A DNA stretch of 64,000 nucleotides from an uncultured Bacteroidales bacterium (lineage in GTDB: Bacteria; Bacteroidota; Bacteroidia; Bacteroidales; ML635J-15), in the NCBI GenBank assembly GCA_937899245.1, contig CALDKB010000056.1:1-64000 (forward strand). Reading direction: 5' to 3'. How positions within the stretch are numbered: position 1 is the first letter of the stretch; each line of letters opens with the position of its first letter. The translations under genes were made by a program, and so were the position numbers. The notes beneath the pieces were generated by a model. The model did not search any database, was not told where the DNA came from, and worked only from the letters and a program-made list of their open reading frames with translations. Shown piece by piece: positions 45,840-55,744 of the stretch.

Positions 45840-48800
45840 CTATTCGTTTCCGTCAAGCATGATGAATGCAGCCCAGTATATGAATTTTTCAAATCCTGGA
45901 GTCGTCTTTACGGTCTTTTGTGCAGCAATGAATGCCTCGCGTTTCGACATTCCATCTGTAAGGTTTTTGTAAAATTCGGTCATCATAAGTTGTGTAGCGT
46001 TGTCATCTACCGACCATAGACTCATAATTATTGTTCTTACACCTGCCTTTTTGAACCCACGTTGCAATCCGAAAACACCTTCATCGGTAATTTCACCTAG
46101 TCCGGTCTGGCAAGCCGAAAGCACAACCAAGTCCGTGTTGCGTAAATCCATATGGCTGATTTCCTTGGCTGTAAGTATGCCGTCTTCAACGCCTTCGGGA
46201 ATTGTCATGTTTTGCCATGCGTAGTTTGCTCCCGAAAGCAACAGCCCTGATTGTACAAGAGAACGGTCGCTTATTAGCTTTCTTTCGCTTTCAAGGAAAA
46301 AGCCATGTGTGGCAAAGTGAATGATAGGTATTTCTTGTCCTGACAAAGCCTTGAAAGACTCCTCGTTTGCTTGTGCCCCTTCGTATAGAGTTGATTTTAT
46401 TTTTTTCTTTTTCAGTAGTGTGCTAATAGTTTCTACTTCGACTTTTGTTCCGGGCAGATAGTTCAGGTTGTCTCTTTCTTCGTTCTTGTTGAAGGCGGCA
46501 AACGATGTGTATATCTCGTCAATTCCACGAGAAGAAAAACGTTTGCTTTCCTCTTTCATGGTTGTAGTGTCGCTATCGTAGTAAACGCCTCCGTATAGGA
46601 CCGATTTTTTCAAAGGTCGAGGCATATAGTCCATTGCAAGGAATCGGGTCGACGACACGCGATATATTTCGTATTTGTCGGAAATCATCTGCTCCTGGTC
46701 TGTTTGTGCATATTCTATTCCTATCTGATGCAGTATTCCCGATGGCGCAAAGTATATTCTAGGATTTTCGGGGAAATACTTCTCCAAAGGTTTCCAAAGT
46801 ACTTCGTATAGGCCCGTCGATTCATAAATGCCCAGCCGTTTGTTAGAGAATGAGGAAGCTCCGCGATTTTCGTCTTCTGTCGGATTCGGCATTTTGGCAG
46901 GAGCAATGCCTCGTTGCAGGCGGGCGATTTCCGACTTGTCGAACAATGGCACAAATACTGGAGCTTTCATGCTTTTTGTAAGCACAACAGCTGCATATAA
47001 TGTCGAATCACCATAGCTATAATTGGTGAATTCAATTGCAACGTCGTTTGCCGAAAGCGATTTTTGTACATCTTTCCAATTGATTGCTATCGAACGGGTA
47101 AAGTCTCCGTATTGACGGCTGTTCTCGATGATATGTTTTTCTATTTTTTGAATTTCATTTTCTAGCGAATCACAATTTAACAATCGTTCAGGTAAAGGTT
47201 TTTCCAATTCCTTGCTCAGTAAAATATGTTTTGTGCGCATGCTTTCATATTCAGAAACAAGCTCGGCATTACCACTTTCGGCAATAAGGTTGTTGAATTC
47301 TATTTCCGAAGTTAACAGAAGACCTTTGGCGACAAGTTCGGCATCGTATGTATATTGAGTTTGCAAACTGTCATCTGGTAAAAAATAATTAATTATAGCC
47401 ATATCCGAATATATGCTATTCGTTGTCTTCCAGTAATTTTCCCTTTCCTTAACTGTCATAAAGGAAAAGTTTGACATTAAAGTTCCTTTTGAAAGAGTCA
47501 TTGCGCGTTGATAATAGTTTGCTCCTTCGAAAAAATTACCTAAAAATATATTGCAAAACCCAATATTATGCAGAATAGATATGTAAAGGGAATTATTAAC
47601 CCCATAATATTTTGAAATAGAATCCAGTACAGATGTGTAATTGTTAATAGCTTCAACATAATTGTGTTTAATACGTTGTGTGGTGGCTATATTTTTTACA
47701 CAGTTTATATAATTTAAACTATTTACCCCAGATGTGTGCCCTAGAATATCTTTAGCCATTTGATAATACTGATTCGATTTTGTCGTATCAATATTTGCAA
47801 TATTAATAAGTGTATTTGCGACATCTGGATGGTCGCAACCAATTTTTTTAATTTGTATTTCCAAAGCCTTGTTAAAGTATTCCAAGGCCTTGTCTTTTTG
47901 CTTTAAATCTTTATATGTACCCCCGATATTATTAAAGTATCGAGCATAACATAAACTGTCTATACTTGGACTTTTTTCAATTAAATTGATGGCTTTGCTA
48001 CGGAATTCCAATGATTTATCATAGCTTCCAATAATTTGATATGCGGTGGCTATGTTGTCCAAGGTCGTTGTGTATTGACTGCTGTATTCACCATAGAGAT
48101 CCTTTCTGATAGACAATGCCTTTTCATAATATTTCAATGCCATGTTGCAATCTTCCAAGTTCTGGTAGATTACACCTATGTTGTTGAGTACAATATCGTA
48201 TAACCGAATCTGATTATTAGATTTTTGAGCTTCTAAATACTTTTCAAGTCTTAAATATATTGACAAGGATTTCTCCATTTCACCCATATCGGACAAAATA
48301 AGAGCTATATCGCTTAAATTGCTAATAAATTCTTCGCTATTTTGGACATACACTTCGGTGATGTTCTGGTTGTTTAATTTGGCATACTTCAGCGCTTCCA
48401 AATAATTGCCTTGCATATAATGCATAATTAACAGATTGTTAATCAAATTTATGCAATCCTCATGGTTATAACCCAGAATATCAGATTTAATCTTTAATGC
48501 TTTTTCGAAGTATTCAATAGAAGAATTATAATCAAAATTTGAATAGAGGACTCCTATGTTTGTCAATGTATTCGCATATTTTACACATTTGCCAATTCTT
48601 GAGCCCATTAGCGCCAAAGATTTTTCTCTACAATCGATTGCTTTCCCATATTCATTCTTCTTTTCGTATGAACTTGCCAAATTTATTAGCGAATCAATAT
48701 CAACAGTTTGTCTTCTGTCAATAGGATCAATGGAATAATAATTATAGTCAGCATTTTTCGCCTGAACAATATCACCAATCCTGAAATAGCAACTAGCCAG

Positions 48801-49031
48801 CCACTGGCTGGAATATTGCCTTCTAGGATTATTTATGTCATATAAGGTCGTATCAATTCGAAACGACTGTTCAAAAAAAGGAATAGCCTTTTTATATTTA
48901 TGAGCATGGTATAGTTCAACCCCCTTAGCATAAAGAGAGTCTGATCTTTGCTGCATGGCACAATCTGATTGTGCCATTATATTGCCTATGCAAAGAAAAA
49001 TGGCAAGAAATACAAATAATGTATTTTTCAC
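45840..49031 (-). CDS. Exported TPR-CHAT caspase-like protein
   Basis: A 1063-residue protein with a GTG start (49031), a signal peptide (VKNTLFVFLAIFLCIGNIMAQ), TPR repeats from about residue 30 to 500, a helical region, and a C-terminal CHAT domain (about 760-1060). The caspase-like dyad is His909 (HFATHGFF) and Cys974 (LSACQTGLGE). CHAT proteases are usually cytoplasmic; the signal peptide puts this one in the periplasm or outside. Its activator and substrates are unknown. It could be a processing protease for secreted proteins or a regulated death effector. The nucleoside phosphorylase gene ends 9 bases upstream. Confidence 0.9.
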   Translation of the reverse strand: MKNTLFVFLAIFLCIGNIMAQSDCAMQQRSDSLYAKGVELYHAHKYKKAIPFFEQSFRIDTTLYDINNPRRQYSSQWLASCYFRIGDIVQAKNADYNYYSIDPIDRRQTVDIDSLINLASSYEKKNEYGKAIDCREKSLALMGSRIGKCVKYANTLTNIGVLYSNFDYNSSIEYFEKALKIKSDILGYNHEDCINLINNLLIMHYMQGNYLEALKYAKLNNQNITEVYVQNSEEFISNLSDIALILSDMGEMEKSLSIYLRLEKYLEAQKSNNQIRLYDIVLNNIGVIYQNLEDCNMALKYYEKALSIRKDLYGEYSSQYTTTLDNIATAYQIIGSYDKSLEFRSKAINLIEKSPSIDSLCYARYFNNIGGTYKDLKQKDKALEYFNKALEIQIKKIGCDHPDVANTLINIANIDTTKSNQYYQMAKDILGHTSGVNSLNYINCVKNIATTQRIKHNYVEAINNYTSVLDSISKYYGVNNSLYISILHNIGFCNIFLGNFFEGANYYQRAMTLSKGTLMSNFSFMTVKERENYWKTTNSIYSDMAIINYFLPDDSLQTQYTYDAELVAKGLLLTSEIEFNNLIAESGNAELVSEYESMRTKHILLSKELEKPLPERLLNCDSLENEIQKIEKHIIENSRQYGDFTRSIAINWKDVQKSLSANDVAIEFTNYSYGDSTLYAAVVLTKSMKAPVFVPLFDKSEIARLQRGIAPAKMPNPTEDENRGASSFSNKRLGIYESTGLYEVLWKPLEKYFPENPRIYFAPSGILHQIGIEYAQTDQEQMISDKYEIYRVSSTRFLAMDYMPRPLKKSVLYGGVYYDSDTTTMKEESKRFSSRGIDEIYTSFAAFNKNEERDNLNYLPGTKVEVETISTLLKKKKIKSTLYEGAQANEESFKALSGQEIPIIHFATHGFFLESERKLISDRSLVQSGLLLSGANYAWQNMTIPEGVEDGILTAKEISHMDLRNTDLVVLSACQTGLGEITDEGVFGLQRGFKKAGVRTIIMSLWSVDDNATQLMMTEFYKNLTDGMSKREAFIAAQKTVKTTPGFEKFIYWAAFIMLDGNE

Positions 49032-49039
49032 ATATTACA

Positions 49040-49912
49040 CTAGCTAACCATTGCGTCTAGCGATCTTTCAATCAGTTCTTCCATCTTTGGTGCTGCATCC
49101 TTAACAAATTGCTTTGCATAACGATTTGCAATAATCAGACAAACAGTACTTGCATTATGTCCCAAAAGTTTCGATAAGCCGAAAATTGCCGAGCTTTCCA
49201 TTTCGTAGTTGGTAATGCAACGACCATTGTAGCGGAAACTGCGAACCTTGTCATTTATTTCGCGGTCTTGGATTTCAAGGCGCAGTTCGCGTCCTTGCGG
49301 GCCGTAGAATCCTGGAGCAGAGATTGTTATTCCATGGCGAAAATGTTCGTCAAACTTGTCGGCTAGCAGTTTTGAGCCATCTACAAAATAAGGATTTGCC
49401 AAACGTGGATTCCAATTCATGTGCTTTATGAATTTTTCTTCCATGTCGAGGTTGCATGCCTCGTCGCGACGGCGATAGAAATTTAAGAGTCCGTCGAAAC
49501 CGATTGCTGTTTCGCTCAGCAGAAACGAACCGATTGCCATATCTTCCTGCAGACCACCCGAAGTGCCTATGCGAAGGAGGTTTAGTGTGCGGTGTTCTGC
49601 TTTTGGCGTGCGACTCTTCAGGTCGATGTTTGCAAGAGCGTCGAGTTCGTTCATTACGATATCAATGTTGTCGGTACCGATTCCTGTGGCTAGGACAGAA
49701 ATGCGTTTGCCTTTGTATGTGCCAGTATGTGTGATAAATTCACGGTTTTGAACTTTGCATTCAATGTTGTCGAAATGCTTTGAAACCAATGCAACACGGC
49801 CGGGATCACCAACAAGAATTACATCATCAGCAAGTTGTTCGGGTAAAAGGTGCAGGTGAAAGATACTGCCGTCTGAATTAACGATTAATTCTGATTCTTC
49901 TATTTGTTTCAT
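49040..49912 (-). CDS. Nucleoside (uridine) phosphorylase family protein
   Basis: PNP/UDP-family phosphorylase of 290 residues from the ATG at 49912 (MKQIEESELI). The phosphate and nucleoside sites are VILVGDPGRVALV, LATGIGTDNIDIV, RIGTSGGLQED and NYEMESSAIFGLSK. It most likely splits uridine and related nucleosides to free base and ribose 1-phosphate. The divergent universal stress gene starts 81 bases upstream. Confidence 0.87.
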   Translation of the reverse strand: MKQIEESELIVNSDGSIFHLHLLPEQLADDVILVGDPGRVALVSKHFDNIECKVQNREFITHTGTYKGKRISVLATGIGTDNIDIVMNELDALANIDLKSRTPKAEHRTLNLLRIGTSGGLQEDMAIGSFLLSETAIGFDGLLNFYRRRDEACNLDMEEKFIKHMNWNPRLANPYFVDGSKLLADKFDEHFRHGITISAPGFYGPQGRELRLEIQDREINDKVRSFRYNGRCITNYEMESSAIFGLSKLLGHNASTVCLIIANRYAKQFVKDAAPKMEELIERSLDAMVS

Positions 49913-49992
49913 ATTTAAAAAATATATATTTTTGTCATGAGGTAAAATTAATATTTTTTGTTCAATCCCCAAATAATTAACTGCTGTCTTTT

Positions 49993-50823
49993 ATGTCAAA
50001 GAATATCATTTTGGTTCCTACAAATTTTTCGACCAGAGCAAACATTGCATATAGGCAGAGTATAAATTTTGCGGAAAGAACAAATGGCGATGTTCATCTG
50101 CTACATGTAATTCCGCAAAAAGATAACAATGCCAATCTTGATCTGGAAATAGATGTCATTCATAATCAGGTGCTAAAGCTGGTTGAAAATTGTAGCGATG
50201 ACATTAGGCGCAGGATTCATACGAGAATAGAATATGGTCGCGTAAATACGATTATATGCAAGGTCGAGAATGAATTGTCGCCCGACTTTATGTTTATCGG
50301 AAGCGATGCGGCCCGCAAGAATCATGCTCATTCAATAACACTAAAGCTCATTGACAAGATTTCATGTCCGTTGGTTGTTTTTGCCGGTCGTTTCGACAGG
50401 GTGGGCTGTGATAGGATTGTTTTGCCTGTGGACCTTACCAAGGAGACTAAGCAGAAAATAGACCTGGCTGTAAAGATTGCAAAAATCTACGGCTCTAAAA
50501 TTTATGTGGTGTCGGCTACCGGAAATGTCGGCGATGATAAGATGGCTCATCTTCAGGAAAGAATTGCTGATGTAAAGTCTATTTTCGACAAGATTAACAT
50601 AGCTTGTGAAACACAGTTGCTTCATACGGATGACAACGTCGAAAAAATGGCAAATTCCATTAACGATTACGCCGACGATATCAATGCCAGCGCCATAATT
50701 ATTATGACGCGTCAGGAAAACAGACTGCAGAAATTTTTTGTAGGTAGCATGGCTACCGAATTAATAAAGAAAGCTAATGTGCCGATTGTGTGCGTTAGCC
50801 CTAAAGATATGTCTAACAAATAA
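49993..50823 (+). CDS. Tandem-domain universal stress protein
   Basis: A 276-residue protein with two UspA domains (about 3-133 and 140-274). The first starts NIILVPTNFSTRANIAYRQSINFAER; the second starts RIVLPVDLTKETKQKIDLAVKIAK and ends FFVGSMATELIKKANVPIVCV, close to the ATP-binding GSxA motif. It is followed after 14 bases by the prohibitin gene and is likely in the same transcript. Confidence 0.88.
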   Translation: MSKNIILVPTNFSTRANIAYRQSINFAERTNGDVHLLHVIPQKDNNANLDLEIDVIHNQVLKLVENCSDDIRRRIHTRIEYGRVNTIICKVENELSPDFMFIGSDAARKNHAHSITLKLIDKISCPLVVFAGRFDRVGCDRIVLPVDLTKETKQKIDLAVKIAKIYGSKIYVVSATGNVGDDKMAHLQERIADVKSIFDKINIACETQLLHTDDNVEKMANSINDYADDINASAIIIMTRQENRLQKFFVGSMATELIKKANVPIVCVSPKDMSNK

Positions 50824-50837
50824 ATACAAATATTCAT

Positions 50838-51647
50838 ATGAAAAAGTACACAGGAATCATTATTTCAGCGATAATATGCATCATCTTGCTGATAATTTTC
50901 GGAAGTTCAATGTTCTATATTGTTGACCCGGGCGAGAGGGCTATTGTTTTCCGTCCGTTCAGTTCTGGTCTTGACACCACAAATGTTTATAGTCCAGGAT
51001 TTAACATTGTAGCACCTTGGAACGACTTTATTATCTACAACGTGAAGGAACGCAAGACCGAGGAGACTCTTGATGTCCTCGACAAGAACGGTCTTTCTAT
51101 CAATGTTGAGATTTCTGTCCGTTACAACCCGATTCCAAACAAACTTCCTATTCTTCACCAGCAGTTCGGCGAAGATTATGTGAACCAGTTGATAATTCCT
51201 GAAGTTCGTTCAACTGTTCGTCAGGTAATGGGAAACTATACTGCGGAGGAAATTTATTCGACACGTCGTGCTCAGGTTGAACAGGAAATCATCGAGATGA
51301 CTACCAAGAAACTAAAGGATAATTCGGTTGAAACCAAGGCTGTGCTTATCCGTTCAATCAACTTGCCTCCACAAATCAAGAGCGCAATCGAAAACAAGTT
51401 GCAGCAGGAACAGGAAGCTCTTGCATATCAGTTCAAACTTGAAAAAGAGAAGCAGGAAGCCGACCGTAAGCGTATTGAAGCAGAAGGTGAGGCACGTGCA
51501 AACAATATCATCAACCAGAGCTTGACTCCAAATCTTCTTAAGATGCGTGGTATTGAAGCAACTTTGAAACTCGCAAACTCGCAGAACTCTAAGACCGTTG
51601 TTATTGGTTCTGGAAGCGACGGAATGCCGTTGATTCTTGGAAACTAA
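50838..51647 (+). CDS. Prohibitin/SPFH-Band 7 family membrane protein
   Basis: A 269-residue protein with one N-terminal membrane helix (about 6-30), then an SPFH domain (FYIVDPGERAIVFRPFSSG to about 190) and a coiled coil rich in Glu, Lys and Gln (about 180-225). Bacterial prohibitins form large membrane rings and affect proteases such as FtsH. The link to the universal stress protein suggests a stress-related role. Confidence 0.92.
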   Translation: MKKYTGIIISAIICIILLIIFGSSMFYIVDPGERAIVFRPFSSGLDTTNVYSPGFNIVAPWNDFIIYNVKERKTEETLDVLDKNGLSINVEISVRYNPIPNKLPILHQQFGEDYVNQLIIPEVRSTVRQVMGNYTAEEIYSTRRAQVEQEIIEMTTKKLKDNSVETKAVLIRSINLPPQIKSAIENKLQQEQEALAYQFKLEKEKQEADRKRIEAEGEARANNIINQSLTPNLLKMRGIEATLKLANSQNSKTVVIGSGSDGMPLILGN

Positions 51648-51663
51648 CAAATAAAAACATAAG

Positions 51664-51727
51664 AAAAACATCTCCATTTCCAGATTCTGAATCAAGTTCA
51701 GAATGACGAAAATGGAGATGTTTTTTT
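51664..51727. terminator. Nested hairpin terminator built from a dispersed repeat
   Basis: Outer 16-bp perfect stem AAAAACATCTCCATTT (51664-51679) and its inverse (51710-51725). The loop contains a second hairpin, ATTCTGAA (51684-51691) and TTCAGAAT (51697-51704), from a GTCATTCTGAACTTGA-type repeat known from Bacteroidota intergenic regions. It separates converging genes and is flanked by T and A runs. Confidence 0.82.
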
Positions 51728-51757
51728 GTTCTCAAAATATAAAATAACTCCTAACTT

Positions 51758-52897
51758 CTAATTTTTAATATTTCTCCCTTTCCATTTTGGCTTGTAAAAT
51801 AGTGAAGCTACGGCAACAGAAACTATGTATATAGGATAAAAAATAGTTAGCGGAAGAATCGCCAGCCAAAGTTTTTTACGCCCGTAAAAGCGCAAAACCG
51901 GTAAAATAAAGTAGGTGTCGGCAATCAGTTTCATCATGAACAGGCAGAAGAAAACGATGAAATATATTGGATTTATGTATCCGAAAACAAACGACACCAA
52001 CAAGGAGAGAGACATAAGAAAAATTATTGCCGACACGCATACAGCAAAGGCATTTTTGTATCCGCCAGCCTTTGACGCCCAGCGTATTCGTTGCGAATAG
52101 AATTCTCGCAGGTTAGAAGGCCCCTGTGTTTCAACTATACATTCCTCGTGTTGTGCAAAACCGGTCTTATGGTTTTGCTGTGCATAATGTAGCAGAAAAA
52201 CATCGTCTCCAGAAGAATATTTGTCGTTTAGGTCAGCAGTTTCATAAACCTTGCGATCAACAGCAAAATTCGCCCCATTGCACATAAACGGTTTGCCCAT
52301 GAAAAAACCGGAAGCACCGCTTCCAGTGAGAGATAGAAATTCCAGCTGGAATATCTTAGACCAGAAACCCTTCCCGCTGGCAAAACATACCGGCCCGCAC
52401 AGCATCGAAATACCTTTTGTCTGCATTTCTGCAACCATAATTTCAATACAATCCAGCTTTAGGTTACAGTCGGCATCGGTAAAATAAAGTATTTCTCCGT
52501 TGGAATGCTCAAAACCAATGCGAAGTGCAGCCTTTTTGCCTGAAACATCATTGTCGGCAGTAATAATTTTTATCCTTTGGTCATCATATTGCTTTAGAAT
52601 TTCCACCGAACAGTCTTCGCTATGATCGTCAACAAAAATAAATTCACAATTTCTATACGATTGCGATAAAAGGCTTTCGACAAGTTTATTAATGTTATTA
52701 GCTTCGTTGCGACAAGCAACAATAACACTGACAGGTATGGACTCGTGGCTGTTGTAGTGCTGTGCATGCAGGTCCTTTACCATTTCGCTGCCGGAGCCAA
52801 TACTTGACGGCAAGTCTGAATCTTCGCGCCAATAATAGCAAAATGCCAGTATCAATAAGGCATAAATTGTGGCGATAGCAGCAAATGCGATAATCAT
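51758..52897 (-). CDS. Family 2 glycosyltransferase, membrane-anchored
   Basis: A 379-residue transferase from the ATG at 52897 (TTG at 52903 is less likely). One N-terminal membrane helix precedes the GT2 domain: VSVIVACRNEANN, FVDDHSED, TDADC, GDDVFLL and QRIRW (QxxRW-like motif of processive enzymes). Three C-terminal helices follow. It probably adds sugar to a lipid-linked glycan at the inner membrane. No other sugar genes are adjacent. Confidence 0.87.
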   Translation of the reverse strand: MIIAFAAIATIYALLILAFCYYWREDSDLPSSIGSGSEMVKDLHAQHYNSHESIPVSVIVACRNEANNINKLVESLLSQSYRNCEFIFVDDHSEDCSVEILKQYDDQRIKIITADNDVSGKKAALRIGFEHSNGEILYFTDADCNLKLDCIEIMVAEMQTKGISMLCGPVCFASGKGFWSKIFQLEFLSLTGSGASGFFMGKPFMCNGANFAVDRKVYETADLNDKYSSGDDVFLLHYAQQNHKTGFAQHEECIVETQGPSNLREFYSQRIRWASKAGGYKNAFAVCVSAIIFLMSLSLLVSFVFGYINPIYFIVFFCLFMMKLIADTYFILPVLRFYGRKKLWLAILPLTIFYPIYIVSVAVASLFYKPKWKGRNIKN

Positions 52898-52901
52898 AGG
52901 C

Positions 52902-52934
52902 AAAAAATAAGGACGACTTTCATCGTCCTCATTA
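52902..52934 (-). terminator. Terminator of the 524-residue exported protein gene
   Basis: On the minus strand GAGGACGA / TCGTCCTT stem with a TGAAAG loop followed by a T run. Confidence 0.75.
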
Positions 52935-52953
52935 TATTGTATTGGTTATTTTC

Positions 52954-54528
52954 CTATTCTGGATTGAACATTGCAAATTTACCCTTCTTTCCGTTGCGGG
53001 TGAACATATAGTGTGTTCCGTTGTATTCCTGGAAAAGTTCCGGAATAATCTTGCTCTTCTTGTTGCTCTTCGGGAACAAAGCCTGACCAGAAACGGCGCC
53101 GTCGGAGAAAATAGAAACAGTCATTGCAAAGCCGGTACGGTCTGGGGAGTTGGCCTCCTTGTACTTGTCGCCGTCGAGATTTGCCTTCGATTCGCCAGCT
53201 TCAAGGTTGGAGAGGTTCTTTGGGTTGTCGTTGTAGAACAAGAATACCTTTTCGCCGATAGCATAGGTTGCTACAGAAGAGTATTTGCCGAAATCGTTGT
53301 AGCTGTATTGGCTCTTAGGGATTCTTACCATCCATTCCATGCAGTTCTTCTGGCTGCAGTATGCTACAAGCACGTCATTGAACTTGTAATATTCGTTGTA
53401 CATAGTTTCGCGGGTCTGCGGGTCGAAGATAGAGTCCTTCCAGTAGTTCTTGTGTTCTGCGACAACAACGGAGCTGCCATCGGTAAGATATAGAACGTTT
53501 AGCAACTGGTAGTCGTATTTCTGATCCATGAACTTGTTAAGTCTTTCTGCATTGAAAGCAGGAATTTCTGATTTTTGGAAAGTGTAGTTTGCCTTTTTGG
53601 AGTCGCTAGCATTTACAAGTTTCTTTTCCTTGATGTCGATCTTCTGGTGGAAAATTGCCTGGTATGTAGTCTTGCCCTTAGGAACTAGGAAGCCGAAAAC
53701 GTCAATGTTGTCGTTTTCGTCAACACCGAAAATAGCATCAACAAGAGTCATCTTCTTGTCCTTGATTTCGTAAGAAGCTACATCGTCGAAAGCAGGGTCA
53801 AAGATTAACATTTTGTATGTGTATGTAACGGTTTTCATTTTAGCAAGCTGAGCTTCAGTCGGGCTAATGCGAGCAAGCATATAAATGCGGCCGCTGTTAG
53901 AAGTCTTAAGCTGGTCGATCTGGAATGCCTGTCCAACCAGAGGAAGTTTAACCTGCTTGTTGTATACTTCGCGAAGGTTTGAATTGTACATCTTGAAGTA
54001 GAAAGGTTCCTCGTTGTATGTTTGGAACGGACGGTTGTACCATACGAACATGTTCTGTCCGTTTGGCGTCAGGCAAACATTGAAGTCAACCACCATATTT
54101 TGGTTGGTAAGTTTGCCGATAACCCTAGGTTCTCCCAAAACTTGTCCATTTCGGCCGAGTTCCTGTATGTACAGGAGTTTTTCCTTCTTAAGGAAGTCGA
54201 CAACTTGTGTGAACAGAATAACTTGTCCGTCAACGTAGAAAGCTTCTACATATTCGGTTTGGTTACCTTCAACAACAGGTAGTATGATTTGTGATGACGT
54301 TTCTCTGACAAGAGAAGCGGCATTAAAGTATTCGAGCCACAATTTGTCCTCTGCGTCCATTCTGATTGCGAAAAATCCATCCGAATCTCCACCAATCATT
54401 CTCACGTAGTCGTTGCCTTCTTCTAGCATGATGTCCTTGTCGTATCCGAAGTTTGCTGTCGGCTTTTGCTGGGCATTTGCTACGATGCATAGGCTCAGCG
54501 TCATAACAAACAAAAATAGTCTTCTCAT
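52954..54528 (-). CDS. Exported protein of unknown function, beta-rich
   Basis: A 524-residue protein with a signal peptide (MRRLFLFVMTLSLCIVANA). The rest is beta-rich with repeating blades such as VVDFNVCLTPNGQNMFVWYN, IYMLARISPTE and KVFLFYNDNP, which suggests a propeller-like or WD-like fold. It has no lipobox and no recognisable catalytic motif. No family is recognised with confidence. It lies upstream of glycosyltransferase and has its own terminator. Confidence 0.7.
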   Translation of the reverse strand: MRRLFLFVMTLSLCIVANAQQKPTANFGYDKDIMLEEGNDYVRMIGGDSDGFFAIRMDAEDKLWLEYFNAASLVRETSSQIILPVVEGNQTEYVEAFYVDGQVILFTQVVDFLKKEKLLYIQELGRNGQVLGEPRVIGKLTNQNMVVDFNVCLTPNGQNMFVWYNRPFQTYNEEPFYFKMYNSNLREVYNKQVKLPLVGQAFQIDQLKTSNSGRIYMLARISPTEAQLAKMKTVTYTYKMLIFDPAFDDVASYEIKDKKMTLVDAIFGVDENDNIDVFGFLVPKGKTTYQAIFHQKIDIKEKKLVNASDSKKANYTFQKSEIPAFNAERLNKFMDQKYDYQLLNVLYLTDGSSVVVAEHKNYWKDSIFDPQTRETMYNEYYKFNDVLVAYCSQKNCMEWMVRIPKSQYSYNDFGKYSSVATYAIGEKVFLFYNDNPKNLSNLEAGESKANLDGDKYKEANSPDRTGFAMTVSIFSDGAVSGQALFPKSNKKSKIIPELFQEYNGTHYMFTRNGKKGKFAMFNPE

Positions 54529-54589
54529 AATAAAAAAATATTTACGTAAATAATCTGCGAATATATATCATTTTTTCAAATCCCTAAAA

Positions 54590-55633
54590 TTATTTTTTCA
54601 AGTTTGCCAATTGTCCACATGCGGCAGCAATGTCACCGCCCTTCGACTTCCTGATGGTTACTACTATATTGCAGCTTTCAATATGTCCAATAAAATCTGC
54701 AAGTGTTTCTTTATCAGTTCTCTTGAAGCTGTCGCCTTCGTGTGGATTGTACTCGATTATATTAATTTTGCAAGGTGCTACCCTGGTAAAGTCGGTCAGT
54801 GCTCTTGCGTCGGTCAGACTGTCGTTTATGCCGCCTAGCATAAGGTATTCGTATGTTATCCTTTTGCCAGTTTTTTCGTGGAAATATTTAATAGCATCAG
54901 AAAGGTCCTCAAGGTTGTATTTTTTGTTTATCGGCATTATCTGGTTTCGTTTAGCGTTTATAGCCGAGTGCAAGGAGATTGACAGGTTGAAACGAATGCC
55001 GTCGTCGGCAAGGCGTTTTATTTGTGGTGCAATTCCGCAAGTAGACATTGTGATTCGCTGAGGCGACATGCCGAGTGAATTTTCGGCACATATCTTCTCG
55101 ATGGCCGCCAGTGTGTTTTCGTAGTTCATCAGCGGTTCGCCCATACCCATAATTACAATGTTTGACAGATTGGTGCCAAAAATTTCGTTTGCGAGCCGGT
55201 TTAGCGAGAAAACCTGGTGGAATATTTCGCCCGACGAAAGGTTGCGCTTAAATCCGAGTTGGCCGGTGGCGCAGAAAGCACAGCCCATCTGGCAACCGAT
55301 TTGTGTGGAGATACACGCGGTAACTCTGTTTTCGCTTGGAATAAGCACACCTTCGAAGCGGTAGCCGTCGCTGGTTTCGAAAAGAAACTTGTGGGTTTTG
55401 TCGGTAGAAGAAATGGTGTAGATGCACTCGACATTTGCAAATTTAAAGTTTTCGCTAAGTCTTTCACGAAGTGGTTTGGCAATGTTTTTCATCTCGTCGA
55501 AGGAGGCGATGCCTTTTTTCCATATCCATTCGTAAATCTGCGATGCTCGGAATTTCTTTTCTCCAATTCCGGCAAGGTATTGCTCGAGTTCTTCTTGCGT
55601 CAGTTCGCGTATGTCTTTTTTGTCTGTGTCCAT
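54590..55633 (-). CDS. rlmN: 23S rRNA (adenine2503-C2)-methyltransferase
   Basis: Radical SAM enzyme that methylates A2503 of 23S rRNA and A37 of some tRNAs. The ATG at 55633 gives 347 residues; an upstream extension is not family-like. The radical SAM motif is GCQMGCAFC, in the segment CISTQIGCQMGCAFCATG. SNIVIMGMGEPLMN and GINDSLTDARAL are conserved. A promoter box TATTTTTG lies at 55659-55652. Confidence 0.95.
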   Translation of the reverse strand: MDTDKKDIRELTQEELEQYLAGIGEKKFRASQIYEWIWKKGIASFDEMKNIAKPLRERLSENFKFANVECIYTISSTDKTHKFLFETSDGYRFEGVLIPSENRVTACISTQIGCQMGCAFCATGQLGFKRNLSSGEIFHQVFSLNRLANEIFGTNLSNIVIMGMGEPLMNYENTLAAIEKICAENSLGMSPQRITMSTCGIAPQIKRLADDGIRFNLSISLHSAINAKRNQIMPINKKYNLEDLSDAIKYFHEKTGKRITYEYLMLGGINDSLTDARALTDFTRVAPCKINIIEYNPHEGDSFKRTDKETLADFIGHIESCNIVVTIRKSKGGDIAAACGQLANLKK

Positions 55634-55651
55634 AGTGTCAAATCTGATTTG

Positions 55652-55659
55652 CAAAAATA
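55652..55659 (-). promoter_or_regulatory. Promoter -7 box (TATTTTTG) of rlmN
   Basis: Minus-strand TATTTTTG, 18 bases before the rlmN ATG. Confidence 0.55.
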
Positions 55660-55683
55660 CATCATATTTCAGCCCCATAGCAA

Positions 55684-55716
55684 AAATAAAGCCATCCTTT
55701 TGGGACGGCCTTATTT
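55684..55716 (-). terminator. Terminator after the DUF4870-like gene
   Basis: Minus-strand AAATAAGGCCGTCC / GGATGGCTTTATTT stem; two G-T pairs make it fold well on this strand only. Confidence 0.7.
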
Positions 55717-55744
55717 ATAATTTAAATCTGTTGAAGAATATCTA

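Noticed and set aside
37414..49031. Defence island built from the CHAT, TPR-SpoIIE and ABC-F genes
   Set aside because: The genes are separated by housekeeping genes on both strands, two have export signals, and no nuclease, sensor or mobile element is associated.
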